Shown here piece by piece: positions 30,221 through 38,972 of a stretch of 54,897 nucleotides of DNA. The translations under genes and the position numbers were made by a program. Source of the DNA: Clostridia bacterium (GTDB lineage: Bacteria > Bacillota > Clostridia > Oscillospirales > CAG-272); NCBI GenBank assembly GCA_017508665.1, contig JAFVYL010000005.1, positions 1-54,897 of the forward strand, given 5' to 3'. The notes under the pieces are model-generated. The model was not told the origin of the DNA. It worked only from the letters and a program-made list of their open reading frames with translations, and ran no database searches. How positions within the stretch are numbered: the stretch's first letter is position 1; each line of letters starts with the position of its first letter.

Positions 30221-32380
30221 ATGGCAGAGAGAACTTCTTTTTTACCGGTAAGCAGAGCGGATGTTGAGGCTCGGAATTGGTCGGACGTCGATTTTGTATA
30301 CGTAACGGGTGATGCATACGTTGATCATCCGTCCTTTGGCGTGTCTATTATATCCCGCGTGCTTGAGGCTGAGGGCTTCAGAGTGGCTATTCTTTCACAG
30401 CCGGATTTCAGATCGTGTGATGAATTCAAGCGCTTTGGGCGTCCGAGACTTGGCTTCCTTGTAACGGGCGGTAATATAGATTCGATGGTCGCGCATTACA
30501 CCGTGTCGAAGAAAAGACGCTCATACGATTACTATACTGCGGGCGGTAAGATGGGCAAGAGGCCTGACCGTGCCGTCATCGTGTATTGCAACAGAATAAG
30601 AGAGGCTTACGGTGACGTGCCGATCATTATCGGAGGTCTTGAAGCTTCGCTTCGCCGTTTTGCTCACTATGACTATTGGGATGATCGTGTCAGACGCAGT
30701 ATTCTTGTGGATTCGAGAGCTGATATACTGACTTACGGTATGGGCGAGAATATTCTTATAAGGATAGCGAAGCTGCTCGATAAGGGCGTACCCGTGAAGA
30801 AAATACGGGACGTCCGCGGCACCGTGTATCTCGCTAAGCGCGGAGAAAATGTACATTTCGATAGCCTTGAGGTCGGAGATTATGACGAGCTTAAGAGCGA
30901 TAAGAGAGCTTACGCGAGAGCGTTCTCCATACAGTATAAAAACACGGATTCCGTACACGGCAAGGCTATAATCGAATATTACGGCGATAAAATGCTTGTA
31001 CAGAATCCTCCGATGCCCCCGCTGGAGAGGGAGGAGCTTGACAGAGTTTACTCGCTTCCGTACGCCAGAGATTTCCATCCGGATTATATTGCCGAGGGCG
31101 GTGTTCCTGCTATCACAGAGGTCAAATTCTCGATAACTCACAATCGCGGATGCTTCGGCGCGTGTAATTTCTGCGCCATAGCATTCCACCAAGGCAGAGC
31201 GGTACGCTCAAGAAGTGAAGAAAGCGTAATTAAGGAGGCTGAAATAATAGCCTCGATGCCTGACTTTAAGGGGTACATAAATGACGTCGGCGGTCCTACT
31301 GCTAATTTCAGATATCCTTCATGTGATAAGCAGGCGGAGTGCGGTGTATGTCCGGGAAAGAAATGCCTTGCTCCGACACCGTGCAAAAATCTTAAGGTAG
31401 ATCACACAGAATATGCGCATATGCTGCGCGAGATAGAAAAAATCAAGGGCGTGAAAAAGGTATTCGTCAGATCCGGCATACGGTTTGACTATCTGATACT
31501 TGACGAGGATGATACATTCTTCCGTCAGCTTGTTACACATCACACTTCGGGACAGCTCAAGGTTGCTCCAGAGCACTGCGCTTTGAATGCGCTGACTATG
31601 ATGGGCAAGCCTCCGGTTGAGGTCTTTGAAAGATTTAAAAAGAAGTTCTTTAAGCTCAGTGAGGAAGCAGGACTTGAGCAGTATCTTGTACCGTATCTTA
31701 TGTCCAGCCATCCCGGCTCTACAATGAATGATGCGGTCGATATGGCACTTTGGCTAAAGCAGTGGGGATATTCTCCCGAGCAGGTGCAGGATTTTTATCC
31801 CACACCGGGAACAATATCAACGGTTATGTATTACACAGGTATACATCCTATGACCGGCAAAAACGTGTACGTTACGACGGATTATCACGAGAAGCAGCTG
31901 CAGAGAGCACTCCTCCAGTACTCGCGTCCGGAGAATGCCAACCTTGTCAGAGAGGCGCTTAAGATAGCAGGGCGTGAGGATCTTATAGGCAACGGTCCTG
32001 AGTGCCTTGTGAGACCTGCATTCGGTCAGGATGGTCACAGCAGATATATTCCGCCTAAAAAAGGAAACAAAAGTAGTCATTCTGTGGCTAAAGGCACTAA
32101 ACAATCCGGAAAGGGCAATACATCTTACAAAGGCTCAAACGCTCAAAAGGATAAGTATTATCAACCGATTCTGGATGCCAAGAAGCCTAAAAAGAGTAAG
32201 CTTGAGCGAATTTTCGGCGACGATGCTGCAAGAATACGCATAGAAAGTGCTCGTATTTTGGACGACGACAGGAAAAACGGACGTTCGAGAGTATCAAAGG
32301 GACAGACACCGCCTTCGAAAAAAGGCGCAAATGTAACCCAAAGAGGTACAAAAACAGGCTCGAAGTCGGTAAAACGCTGA
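30221..32380 (+). CDS. YgiQ family radical SAM protein
   Basis: A 719-residue member of the uncharacterised YgiQ family of radical SAM enzymes, reaction unknown. The N-terminal domain (about 1-290) binds no obvious cofactor. The radical SAM cluster is CFGACNFC at 311-318, the CxxxCxxC form, in the segment SITHNRGCFGAC typical of the family. An extra Cys-rich loop (CDKQAECGVCPGKKC) could hold a second cluster or zinc. The last 90 residues form a lysine/serine-rich tail (for example KKGNKSSHSVAKGTK), likely disordered and possibly RNA-binding. ATG 30221 has GAGGA 7 nt upstream. TTG 30203 is an alternative. The DnaA-box-rich gap follows. Confidence 0.9.
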   Translation: MAERTSFLPVSRADVEARNWSDVDFVYVTGDAYVDHPSFGVSIISRVLEAEGFRVAILSQPDFRSCDEFKRFGRPRLGFLVTGGNIDSMVAHYTVSKKRRSYDYYTAGGKMGKRPDRAVIVYCNRIREAYGDVPIIIGGLEASLRRFAHYDYWDDRVRRSILVDSRADILTYGMGENILIRIAKLLDKGVPVKKIRDVRGTVYLAKRGENVHFDSLEVGDYDELKSDKRAYARAFSIQYKNTDSVHGKAIIEYYGDKMLVQNPPMPPLEREELDRVYSLPYARDFHPDYIAEGGVPAITEVKFSITHNRGCFGACNFCAIAFHQGRAVRSRSEESVIKEAEIIASMPDFKGYINDVGGPTANFRYPSCDKQAECGVCPGKKCLAPTPCKNLKVDHTEYAHMLREIEKIKGVKKVFVRSGIRFDYLILDEDDTFFRQLVTHHTSGQLKVAPEHCALNALTMMGKPPVEVFERFKKKFFKLSEEAGLEQYLVPYLMSSHPGSTMNDAVDMALWLKQWGYSPEQVQDFYPTPGTISTVMYYTGIHPMTGKNVYVTTDYHEKQLQRALLQYSRPENANLVREALKIAGREDLIGNGPECLVRPAFGQDGHSRYIPPKKGNKSSHSVAKGTKQSGKGNTSYKGSNAQKDKYYQPILDAKKPKKSKLERIFGDDAARIRIESARILDDDRKNGRSRVSKGQTPPSKKGANVTQRGTKTGSKSVKR

Positions 32381-32913
32381 TAATAGATGCACAGAACGGA
32401 AAAAACTCCGTTTGGAAGACTTGCTAAGTGATAAAGAGAGGAATTGCGCTACTTGTTCGTAATTTTGTCGAAAGGAGAAAAACAAAAAAACGAAGCAGAG
32501 CGCCGACTTCTTTAAAAACGTGCAGATCTTTCCGAAAATATACAATGGTTTTAAATAACGGAAAAGTGGAGTTTTTTATATAACGATATGTTTTCAACAC
32601 ATTCAACAGAGAAAATGTTGATAACATGTGGGTTTCACTCTTGAACTGCGGACAAACCCTAAAAATTCGGCTTTTTTCGACAGGGGATTTTCCACATTTT
32701 CCACACTTGAAAATGTTGATAACTTTTTAATAAGTGTAAGTTCTCTTATGAGGAAATGGGGAATTTTGGAGTTTATAACGAGTTTTAAGACTGTTTCTAA
32801 GAAAATAAAAACGAGATTTTCAAGACTTTTTGCGATTTTAATTGCGCATTTTTTACGAACTGTATAAATAACCCCGTAAAATGACGGTTAAAAATCTTTC
32901 TATAGGAAGAATA
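32381..32913. other. AT-rich intergenic region with DnaA-box cluster (origin-like)
   Basis: No gene is convincing in this 530-bp stretch. Near its start is a weak hairpin, AACGGA (32395-32400) with TCCGTT (32407-32412). From 32591 to 32722 there are five 9-mers one or two mismatches from the DnaA box (TTATCCACA or its complement). The right third (32725-32870) is strongly AT-rich, as expected for an unwinding element. A TATAAA at 32863-32868 may belong to a pcrA promoter, but its -35 box is poor. The arrangement resembles a chromosomal origin or a DnaA-titration site. Confidence 0.6.
32591..32722. repeat. Five DnaA-box-like 9-mers, including a 15-bp direct repeat
   Basis: Plus-orientation boxes: TTTTCAACA (32591-32599), and TTTTCCACA twice, abutting (32688-32696 and 32697-32705). 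Minus-orientation boxes, read as TGTTGATAA: 32616-32624 and 32714-32722. GAAAATGTTGATAAC occurs twice, at 32611-32625 and 32709-32723. So the unit box-plus then box-minus is repeated, about 98 bp apart. Each box is near consensus, but none is exact. Confidence 0.7.
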
Positions 32914-35367
32914 ATGGATAGAAATTTAATTAAACAAGAATTTATAAAAGCAAAGAGGACGCTCTTTGATAAGGTGTACTCAGAGTTTCTGAATCCCGAG
33001 CAGAGACGTGCGGTATTCACCGTAAACGGGCCTGTGCTCGTTCTTGCCGGAGCAGGCTCAGGTAAGACTACCGTGCTTGTAAACCGAGTAGCTTATATAA
33101 TTAAATACGGTAACGCTTACTATTCCGAGGATATTCCGGACGGAGTTGATGCAGATACTGTTGAGGCGCTCCGTTTTGCCGCTGATATGCCGATTGAGGA
33201 TATATCCGAGATATTGCCGCAGTTTATAACCGATCCGTGCCCTCCGTGGTCTGTCCTTGCGATCACATTTACCAACAAGGCGGCCGGGGAGATCAAAAAC
33301 AGACTTCTCGATGTTTTCGGCGATGCTGACGTTGCCAAGAGCGTATGGGCGGGAACATTCCATTCAATCTGCCTGCGCATATTGCGAAAATGGTATGACC
33401 GTGTAGGACTCAGAGAGGGCTTCTCGATCTACGATACCGATGACACGAAGCGATTGGTGACAGATTGCATGAAAGAGTTGGATTTAGATGAGAAGCAATT
33501 AAAACTCAAAACTGTTGTATCTGCTATAAGTAGTTGCAAAGATAAACTTCAAAGCCCTCAGACAATGGGAGCATCTCTCGATCCCCGCCTTGGTGATATC
33601 AGAGCTGTTTACGAGCTCTATCAGAAGAAGATGCGAGCTAACAACGCGGTAGATTTCGATGATATTATTATGATGTGCGTTGAGCTTCTTCGGGACAATC
33701 CCGACGTGCTTGAATATTATCAAAATAAGTTCAGATACGTGCTCGTTGACGAGTATCAGGATACAAATTACGCACAGTTTGTTCTTACAAAGCTGCTTGC
33801 CGACGGCAGACGCAATATAATGGTTGTGGGTGACGATGACCAGAGCATTTACCGTTTCCGCGGAGCAACTATAGAAAATATACTTAATTTTGATACTACA
33901 TATCCCGATGCTGCTGTTATAAAGTTAGAGCAGAATTACCGCTCTACCGCTAATATTCTTGCGGCTGCTAACGCGATAATCTCCAACAATAAGGACAGAC
34001 ACTCGAAAAAACTCTGGTGCGCCAAGGGTGACGGCGAGAAAATTATCATTAAAGAGGTAATGGATCAGGGTGATGAAGGCCGATTTATTGCGGATAAGAT
34101 AATAAAAGGTGTGAGAATGGATGGGCGTAAATATTCTGATTTTGCAGTTTTATACAGAATCAACGCGCTTGGACGTGATCAACGTAGCCGTGATATGCTT
34201 GGACGAACTCTTCAAACCAGTCTAGTGAATAGCGGTATTCCCTTCCATGTGATAGGGAATGTGGACTTTTATGGACGAAAAGAAGTAAAGGATATGATTG
34301 CGTATCTCTCTGTGGTATCATACTCGGGTGATAATCTCCGTTTAAAAAGGATAATAAACGAGCCCAAGCGCAAGATAGGCGCGGCTACGGTAGAGGCTAT
34401 TGAGAGTCTCGCTGAATCAAATGGCCTGTCTATGTATAATATAATTGAAAGAATAGACGATTATCCGGTACTTTCCAAGAGTAGGGATAAGCTGATGTCA
34501 TTCGTAGCTCTTATAGAGAATGTAAAGGCTACGTGCAAGCTTCCGTCAGATATGCTTATTGCATTGTTTGACAAGTCCGGATATCACGATATGCTGAAAT
34601 CAGAGGGATTTGAGGGCGAAGGCAAGATAGAAAATATCAACGAGCTTATAACCGCTGCTCTTGAATATGAGAAGCGTATTATCGAGAGCGATGAAGAGCC
34701 AACACTGGCAGGTTTTCTTGAAGAGATTTTTATAGTAAGTAGTGTCGATGAGTATGATGAGAATGCTGATAAAGTTACGCTTATGACTATTCATGCAGCA
34801 AAAGGCCTTGAATTTCCCGTGGTATTCCTTGCCGGAATGGAGGATGGAATATTCCCATCTGAACAAGCAGTAGGAAATGATAAGGAAATGAGCGAGGAGC
34901 GCAGACTTGCCTACGTTGCTATAACCAGAGCTAAAGAAATGCTGTATATCAGCTATGCAAAGGAAAGAATGTTATATGGCAGAACACTTCCGGGCAGGCT
35001 CTCCTGCTTTATAAGAGAAGAATTGCCCGTAGAGTTAACCGTACGCGACGTACCGAGGAGAGAACCGCCGAGACGCACAAGTTACTACTCACCTTACCGT
35101 GAAAGCGGATTTACTCCTGCCGCCAAGACATCGGATGAGCTTTCAAGACGTCCCTCTGTCGGAAATGCGCCGAGTGTTAAGCGCGGGGCGGAGAAGTTTG
35201 GAGTTGAAAAGTTGGGCGCTGGCGATAGGGTGTCGCACGCTATGTTTGGCGAGGGCGAGGTTTTATCCTCGCGTGATATGGGCGGTGACGTTCTCTATGA
35301 GGTGCGCTTTGATAACGGACAAACCAAGAAGCTCATGGCTACCTTTGCCAAGCTGAAGAAAATATAA
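32914..35367 (+). CDS. pcrA: ATP-dependent DNA helicase PcrA/UvrD
   Basis: Superfamily 1A 3'-5' helicase for repair and for clearing replication-fork obstacles. 817 residues: motif I AGAGSGKTT, motif Ia ITFTNKAAGEIKNR, Q-type GTFHSICLRILR, motif II VLVDEYQDTN, motif III VVGDDDQSIYRFRGA, LEQNYRSTANIL, motif V TIHAAKGLEFPVVFLAGMEDGIFPS, and motif VI EERRLAYVAITRAK. Between motifs I and Ia lies an insertion of about 45 residues (acidic, starting after YIIKYGN) compared with B. subtilis PcrA. The C-terminal GDRVSHAMFGEGEVLS is the Tudor-like domain that binds RNA polymerase. ATG 32914 has AGGAAG upstream; ATG 32881 lacks a site. It lies next to the DnaA-box cluster. Confidence 0.95.
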   Translation: MDRNLIKQEFIKAKRTLFDKVYSEFLNPEQRRAVFTVNGPVLVLAGAGSGKTTVLVNRVAYIIKYGNAYYSEDIPDGVDADTVEALRFAADMPIEDISEILPQFITDPCPPWSVLAITFTNKAAGEIKNRLLDVFGDADVAKSVWAGTFHSICLRILRKWYDRVGLREGFSIYDTDDTKRLVTDCMKELDLDEKQLKLKTVVSAISSCKDKLQSPQTMGASLDPRLGDIRAVYELYQKKMRANNAVDFDDIIMMCVELLRDNPDVLEYYQNKFRYVLVDEYQDTNYAQFVLTKLLADGRRNIMVVGDDDQSIYRFRGATIENILNFDTTYPDAAVIKLEQNYRSTANILAAANAIISNNKDRHSKKLWCAKGDGEKIIIKEVMDQGDEGRFIADKIIKGVRMDGRKYSDFAVLYRINALGRDQRSRDMLGRTLQTSLVNSGIPFHVIGNVDFYGRKEVKDMIAYLSVVSYSGDNLRLKRIINEPKRKIGAATVEAIESLAESNGLSMYNIIERIDDYPVLSKSRDKLMSFVALIENVKATCKLPSDMLIALFDKSGYHDMLKSEGFEGEGKIENINELITAALEYEKRIIESDEEPTLAGFLEEIFIVSSVDEYDENADKVTLMTIHAAKGLEFPVVFLAGMEDGIFPSEQAVGNDKEMSEERRLAYVAITRAKEMLYISYAKERMLYGRTLPGRLSCFIREELPVELTVRDVPRREPPRRTSYYSPYRESGFTPAAKTSDELSRRPSVGNAPSVKRGAEKFGVEKLGAGDRVSHAMFGEGEVLSSRDMGGDVLYEVRFDNGQTKKLMATFAKLKKI

Positions 35368-35479
35368 GAAAGCTCACGTGCTTTGTCAAGTTGACCGCAA
35401 AATGGTATTTTTCAAAGATTATCACGTGCAAATCAACCAAACTGTATAACTTTATATAAAATTGAAAGAGAATAATAAA

Positions 35480-36142
35480 ATGATTAAATGCGTTCTGTTT
35501 GACCTTGACGGGACGTTACTTTCCACTCTGAGTACGATAACATATCACCTTGATTCCGTGATATCCGAACGTTCACTCGGCGGAGTAACATTGGAGGATA
35601 CCAGACAGTTTATCGGCAACGGAGCAAGAAAGCTTGTTACCCGTGCGCTTGCGAAAAACGGTGTATACGATGATGCGACCGTATCAATGGTTTTGGAAGA
35701 GTACAACAGAGCATATGATGCTGATCCCCTACCACACACCGCGCCGTATGACGGTATATGTGAACTTGTTGATGAACTTTACAGCCGAGGGTTTGTACTC
35801 GGAGTTGTAACGAACAAGCCGCATCCGACCGCCCAAAAGCTGATAGATAGCTTCTTCCCGGGTAGGTTCGCCTTTGTAAGGGGCGGAGGCGATGGCATAA
35901 TACTTAAGCCTGATCCCACTGAGTCACTCAGATTGATCGCTTCCTTTGGTATTGATGCATCCGAATGCGCATTTGTCGGAGATACCGACGTAGATATATT
36001 CACCGCTAAAAATATGGGGGCATCCTTATCCGTGGGCGTTGCCTGGGGATTCAGAAGCCGTGAAGAGCTGATAGCTGCCGGCGCAGATGCTGTCGTTGAG
36101 CGAGCGAGTGAAATTCTCGGTTTGATAAGTGAGGCTGTATGA
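35480..36142 (+). CDS. HAD-superfamily phosphatase, phosphoglycolate phosphatase-like
   Basis: Cytoplasmic phosphohydrolase of the Gph/PGPase-type HAD group. 220 residues: motif I FDLDGTLLST, a helical C1 cap (about 20-85), motif II VVTNKP, the motif III lysine in ILKPDPTE and motif IV VGDTDVDIFTAKNMG. The substrate cannot be told. Phosphoglycolate from DNA repair is one possibility, suggested weakly by the pcrA neighbour. ATG 35480 is chosen over TTG 35462 because it begins just before the first strand. The stop overlaps the next start (ATGA). The 112-bp gap before it has two CACGTG palindromes and no clear promoter. Confidence 0.85.
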   Translation: MIKCVLFDLDGTLLSTLSTITYHLDSVISERSLGGVTLEDTRQFIGNGARKLVTRALAKNGVYDDATVSMVLEEYNRAYDADPLPHTAPYDGICELVDELYSRGFVLGVVTNKPHPTAQKLIDSFFPGRFAFVRGGGDGIILKPDPTESLRLIASFGIDASECAFVGDTDVDIFTAKNMGASLSVGVAWGFRSREELIAAGADAVVERASEILGLISEAV

Positions 36143-36645
36143 AGAAAGTATTATCCCTTATTCTTCTGACCACTTTATCGCTTGCTACCTTCTCCTGCAA
36201 AAAGGATAATACCGTGCGGGTAGAATACTGTGAGCTTGGTATAGTTCTTAGTGAAGGTTTTGAGCCCTACGATCAAAGCGAAATATTTAATGCGACATAT
36301 TCCGACGGCAGGACGGTAGTCGGTATCAGAAGATATTCATTCGTGGATTGCTTCGAGTATGGTTTTCTCAGTACCTATACACCTGAAAAGTTTGCTGAAG
36401 TTTATCTCGATAAATTCGGCTTGGAGGCTTCAGTGGGTGTACAGATGCATGGTGACGTGCCGTATTTTGCATACACAAATATTGATGCCGGCGGTACTGC
36501 TTACTATTATATGCCTACCTTTTACTGTACGCCTTACGCGTATTTTGTTATAACCTTTATCACACCCGCATCGCGACAAGTCGAGGGGCGTGCAGAGTTT
36601 TTAACATATACGTCTACTGTATACATTCTTGAAGAATATATATGA
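36139..36645 (+). CDS. Small lipoprotein of unknown function
   Basis: 168 residues with a lipoprotein signal (MKKVLSLILLTTLSLATFSC, Cys20), so an LspA substrate attached to the outer face of the membrane. The mature part is beta-rich with many aromatic residues and conserved-looking pairs (VDCFEYGFLSTYTPEKFAE, GGTAYYYMPTFYCTPYAYF). It has four Cys in the mature domain, which could form disulfides. No family was recognised. It is translationally coupled to the HAD phosphatase gene by a 4-bp overlap. Confidence 0.7.
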   Translation: MKKVLSLILLTTLSLATFSCKKDNTVRVEYCELGIVLSEGFEPYDQSEIFNATYSDGRTVVGIRRYSFVDCFEYGFLSTYTPEKFAEVYLDKFGLEASVGVQMHGDVPYFAYTNIDAGGTAYYYMPTFYCTPYAYFVITFITPASRQVEGRAEFLTYTSTVYILEEYI

Positions 36646-36738
36646 TCATACACCGTTAAAAATAATAATCATCTCCAATAACACGGTATATGACAATTAG
36701 TATTTACAAAAACTATCTTAATTTCAAAGGAAAAGAGT

Positions 36739-38133
36739 ATGAAAAAGATTATCGTATCGCTTTTGCTTGTTTTTTCGCTTATCTTTAGCACCGTTTCGCT
36801 TAGCGCGTGCGACTTCATTAAAGAGCGCGTCTCGGCTGATCCTCTGCCTGAAGCACCGTCAAACAATGATGGTGGCAAGGATAATACGGACAATAACAAC
36901 ACAAATAAGCTTCCGAGCCAGGAGGATATCAAAGCACCGCTTAATGTTCAGGAAATGTTAAACGGTAAGTACTCCGATTTTGAGCTTCCTCGCGAGAAGC
37001 TCGAGGGAGCTCTTGCTGAGGCTTTAAAGAAGATAGACTACGCGATGCCTACGTTCAGCGGTAATAATTTCCCATCACACAGCAGTGTGAATAACGTATA
37101 TTCCGTAGATTCTAATCTCCAAGGAGGAAGCGGAGGATGGAATACCGGATTCTGGACGGGAATGCTCTGGCATGCATATGAGCTTACCGGAGATTCCAAG
37201 TATATGCTGACTGCAAACGGTCAGATCTCTTCCTTCTACGATCGTATAGAAGGCAAGATCGGGGTTAATCACCACGATATGGGCTTTCTTTATATTCCGT
37301 CTTGCGTAGCAGCATATAAGCTTGACGGTAATATTCATGCTAAAAAAGCTGCCCTTATGGCGGCGGATCACCTTATCACCAGATACCACGAGGAAGCTAA
37401 GTTTATTCAGGCGTGGGGTAACGTCGGTGCTAATGACAACTACAGACTTATTGTTGATTGTCTGCTCAATATTCCTCTCCTTTATTGGGCTACAGAGGTT
37501 ACGGGCGACCAGAAGTATTGGGATATTGCATACAACCACTTCCTTACCACAGTCAGTGTGGCATACAGAGAGGACGGAAGTACATATCACACCTATTACT
37601 TTGATCCGAATACCAATCAACCTCTTTACGGCGCTACTCATCAGGGCGCGAGTGATGACTCCACCTGGTCACGCGGACAGGCGTGGGGAATGTACGGACC
37701 TATGCTCACGTATATTTATGTTAAGGATGAAAAAGCTCTTCAAGCCTTTACATCCGCGGCTAACTATTATCTCTCCTATTTGCCTTCCGATTATATAGCA
37801 TATTGGGATCTCTCCTTTGGTGACGGCGCGTACGAGCCTAAAGATTCCTCCAGTGCGGCGATTGCGGTTTGCGCTATGCTCGAGGCGATCAAGCATATGG
37901 ACGAGAATGATCCTCAGCGCAGAGTTTTTGTGAATGCATGCAACAGAATTATGAATTCGCTGATCGATAGCTATACCACCAAGGATATTCCCGAGGCGAA
38001 CGGTCTGCTTCTTCACGCGACGTACAGCAAGCCTCATAACAACGGTGTGGATGAGATGAATATCTGGGGTGACTACTTCTATATGGAAGCACTCCACAGA
38101 ATGCTTGATCCCGAGTGGGATCTTTACTGGTGA
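36739..38133 (+). CDS. GH88-like unsaturated glucuronyl hydrolase, lipoprotein
   Basis: Family 88 enzymes hydrate and cleave the unsaturated uronic acid left by polysaccharide lyases (from glycosaminoglycans, gellan or pectic chains). 464 residues: lipoprotein signal with Cys24 in SLSAC, a disordered Asn/Asp/Lys linker (about 35-65), then an alpha6/alpha6 barrel. HHDMGF places an acid at 180, and RLIVDCLLNIPLL places one at 240, matching the two catalytic Asp positions of GH88. SRGQAWGMYG and NNGVDEMNIWGDYFYMEAL are further family motifs. Being surface-anchored, it would act outside the cell. AAAGGA precedes ATG 36739. No lyase gene is in the window, so it may work on products made by other bacteria. 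Confidence 0.87.
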   Translation: MKKIIVSLLLVFSLIFSTVSLSACDFIKERVSADPLPEAPSNNDGGKDNTDNNNTNKLPSQEDIKAPLNVQEMLNGKYSDFELPREKLEGALAEALKKIDYAMPTFSGNNFPSHSSVNNVYSVDSNLQGGSGGWNTGFWTGMLWHAYELTGDSKYMLTANGQISSFYDRIEGKIGVNHHDMGFLYIPSCVAAYKLDGNIHAKKAALMAADHLITRYHEEAKFIQAWGNVGANDNYRLIVDCLLNIPLLYWATEVTGDQKYWDIAYNHFLTTVSVAYREDGSTYHTYYFDPNTNQPLYGATHQGASDDSTWSRGQAWGMYGPMLTYIYVKDEKALQAFTSAANYYLSYLPSDYIAYWDLSFGDGAYEPKDSSSAAIAVCAMLEAIKHMDENDPQRRVFVNACNRIMNSLIDSYTTKDIPEANGLLLHATYSKPHNNGVDEMNIWGDYFYMEALHRMLDPEWDLYW

Positions 38134-38164
38134 TAACTTTCACATCACGGTAAAAACGACAAAA

Positions 38165-38203
38165 AGCGGAGCGTCCGATTCAGACGCTCCGCTATCTTTT
38201 TAT
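38165..38203. terminator. Bidirectional terminator between GH88 and ylmH genes
   Basis: AGCGGAGCGTC (38165-38175) and GACGCTCCGCT (38183-38193) form a perfect 11-bp stem. The plus strand continues ATCTTTTTAT; the minus strand continues TTTTTGTCG. It serves both convergent transcripts. Confidence 0.88.
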
Positions 38204-38213
38204 GTTGATTTCT

Positions 38214-38972
38214 TTACACGTATACCGACACGGTGGCGTTTAGCTTGCCTTTTCTTGAGGTTGAGTCAAATCCGAGATAGATGAGTCTGCCGTGTCCGCG
38301 TACGCTGATCTTGTCTCCTGACTTTGGAGTATAGGATGATGATAAGGTCTCTTTTCCGTTTACAAAAACCAATGAGCGTTTGATCAGCATTTGCGCGTCA
38401 TCGCGTGAGAGTGAGTAGGTTTTTGCTATTACGGCATCAAGTCTTTCACTTTGTAGCTGTATACGTTTTTCTTCGGTTTTATACAGCTCACCGCTCGGCA
38501 CATCGTCGATCTCGGTTGCCCTTACGTCGGTTCTTTTTACCTTCGAAAGCTCACCCGTGATAAATTTTGCTATCTCTTCGGTGGCAAATACGTAGCCCAC
38601 GTTATCTCTGATTATCACGTCACCGAGCGTGCATCTCTCAATACCGAGGTTCATCAGCGCGCCGAGAAAGTCACGGTGAGTCAGCTTGTCCGCAAATTTC
38701 TGTGCCAGAGGTTCAATCTTTACACATTTTATTGGGAATGCAAGATCATAGCCTATCTCTTCGGGATCACCGAAGCGTACCATGATCCTCTCAGCTCCGA
38801 CAGCTCCGCCAAAGCGTGTAACCGATGCACCTCGGAATTTGGACGATACCTCACCGAGTGCCGATTGCTCTGACAGACCGAGAAAGTCGGTGAAGGTGAA
38901 ATATCCGCCACGGTCAGCCTTTTCGTATAGCTCACGGAAGCGCTTTTTCAAAAGCTCAACTTCGTCACTCAT
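38214..38972 (-). CDS. ylmH: YlmH-type S4-domain RNA-binding protein
   Basis: Stalled-ribosome rescue factor family (B. subtilis YlmH, which acts on 50S subunits bearing peptidyl-tRNA). 252 residues: an N-terminal helical region (about 1-70), a ferredoxin-like middle (HRDFLGALMNLGIERCTLGDVII with the G-I-x-R-x-x-LGDI signature), and an S4 domain (ERLDAVIAKTYSLSRDDAQMLIKRSLVFVNGK). In most Firmicutes it sits next to yggT in the ylm cluster. Here it is 12 kb away, in an operon with a parvulin and an rRNA methyltransferase. Its ATG shares one base with the previous stop (TGATG). Confidence 0.9.
   Translation of the reverse strand: MSDEVELLKKRFRELYEKADRGGYFTFTDFLGLSEQSALGEVSSKFRGASVTRFGGAVGAERIMVRFGDPEEIGYDLAFPIKCVKIEPLAQKFADKLTHRDFLGALMNLGIERCTLGDVIIRDNVGYVFATEEIAKFITGELSKVKRTDVRATEIDDVPSGELYKTEEKRIQLQSERLDAVIAKTYSLSRDDAQMLIKRSLVFVNGKETLSSSYTPKSGDKISVRGHGRLIYLGFDSTSRKGKLNATVSVYV

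Noticed and set aside
30521..31192. 223-codon minus-strand frame inside the YgiQ gene
   Set aside because: Mirror frame of a conserved coding region with the radical SAM motif on the other strand.
35368..35479. Two CACGTG palindromes as an operator before the HAD phosphatase gene
   Set aside because: The hexamer is a short palindrome that can occur by chance; no promoter is placed so that the pair would control it.
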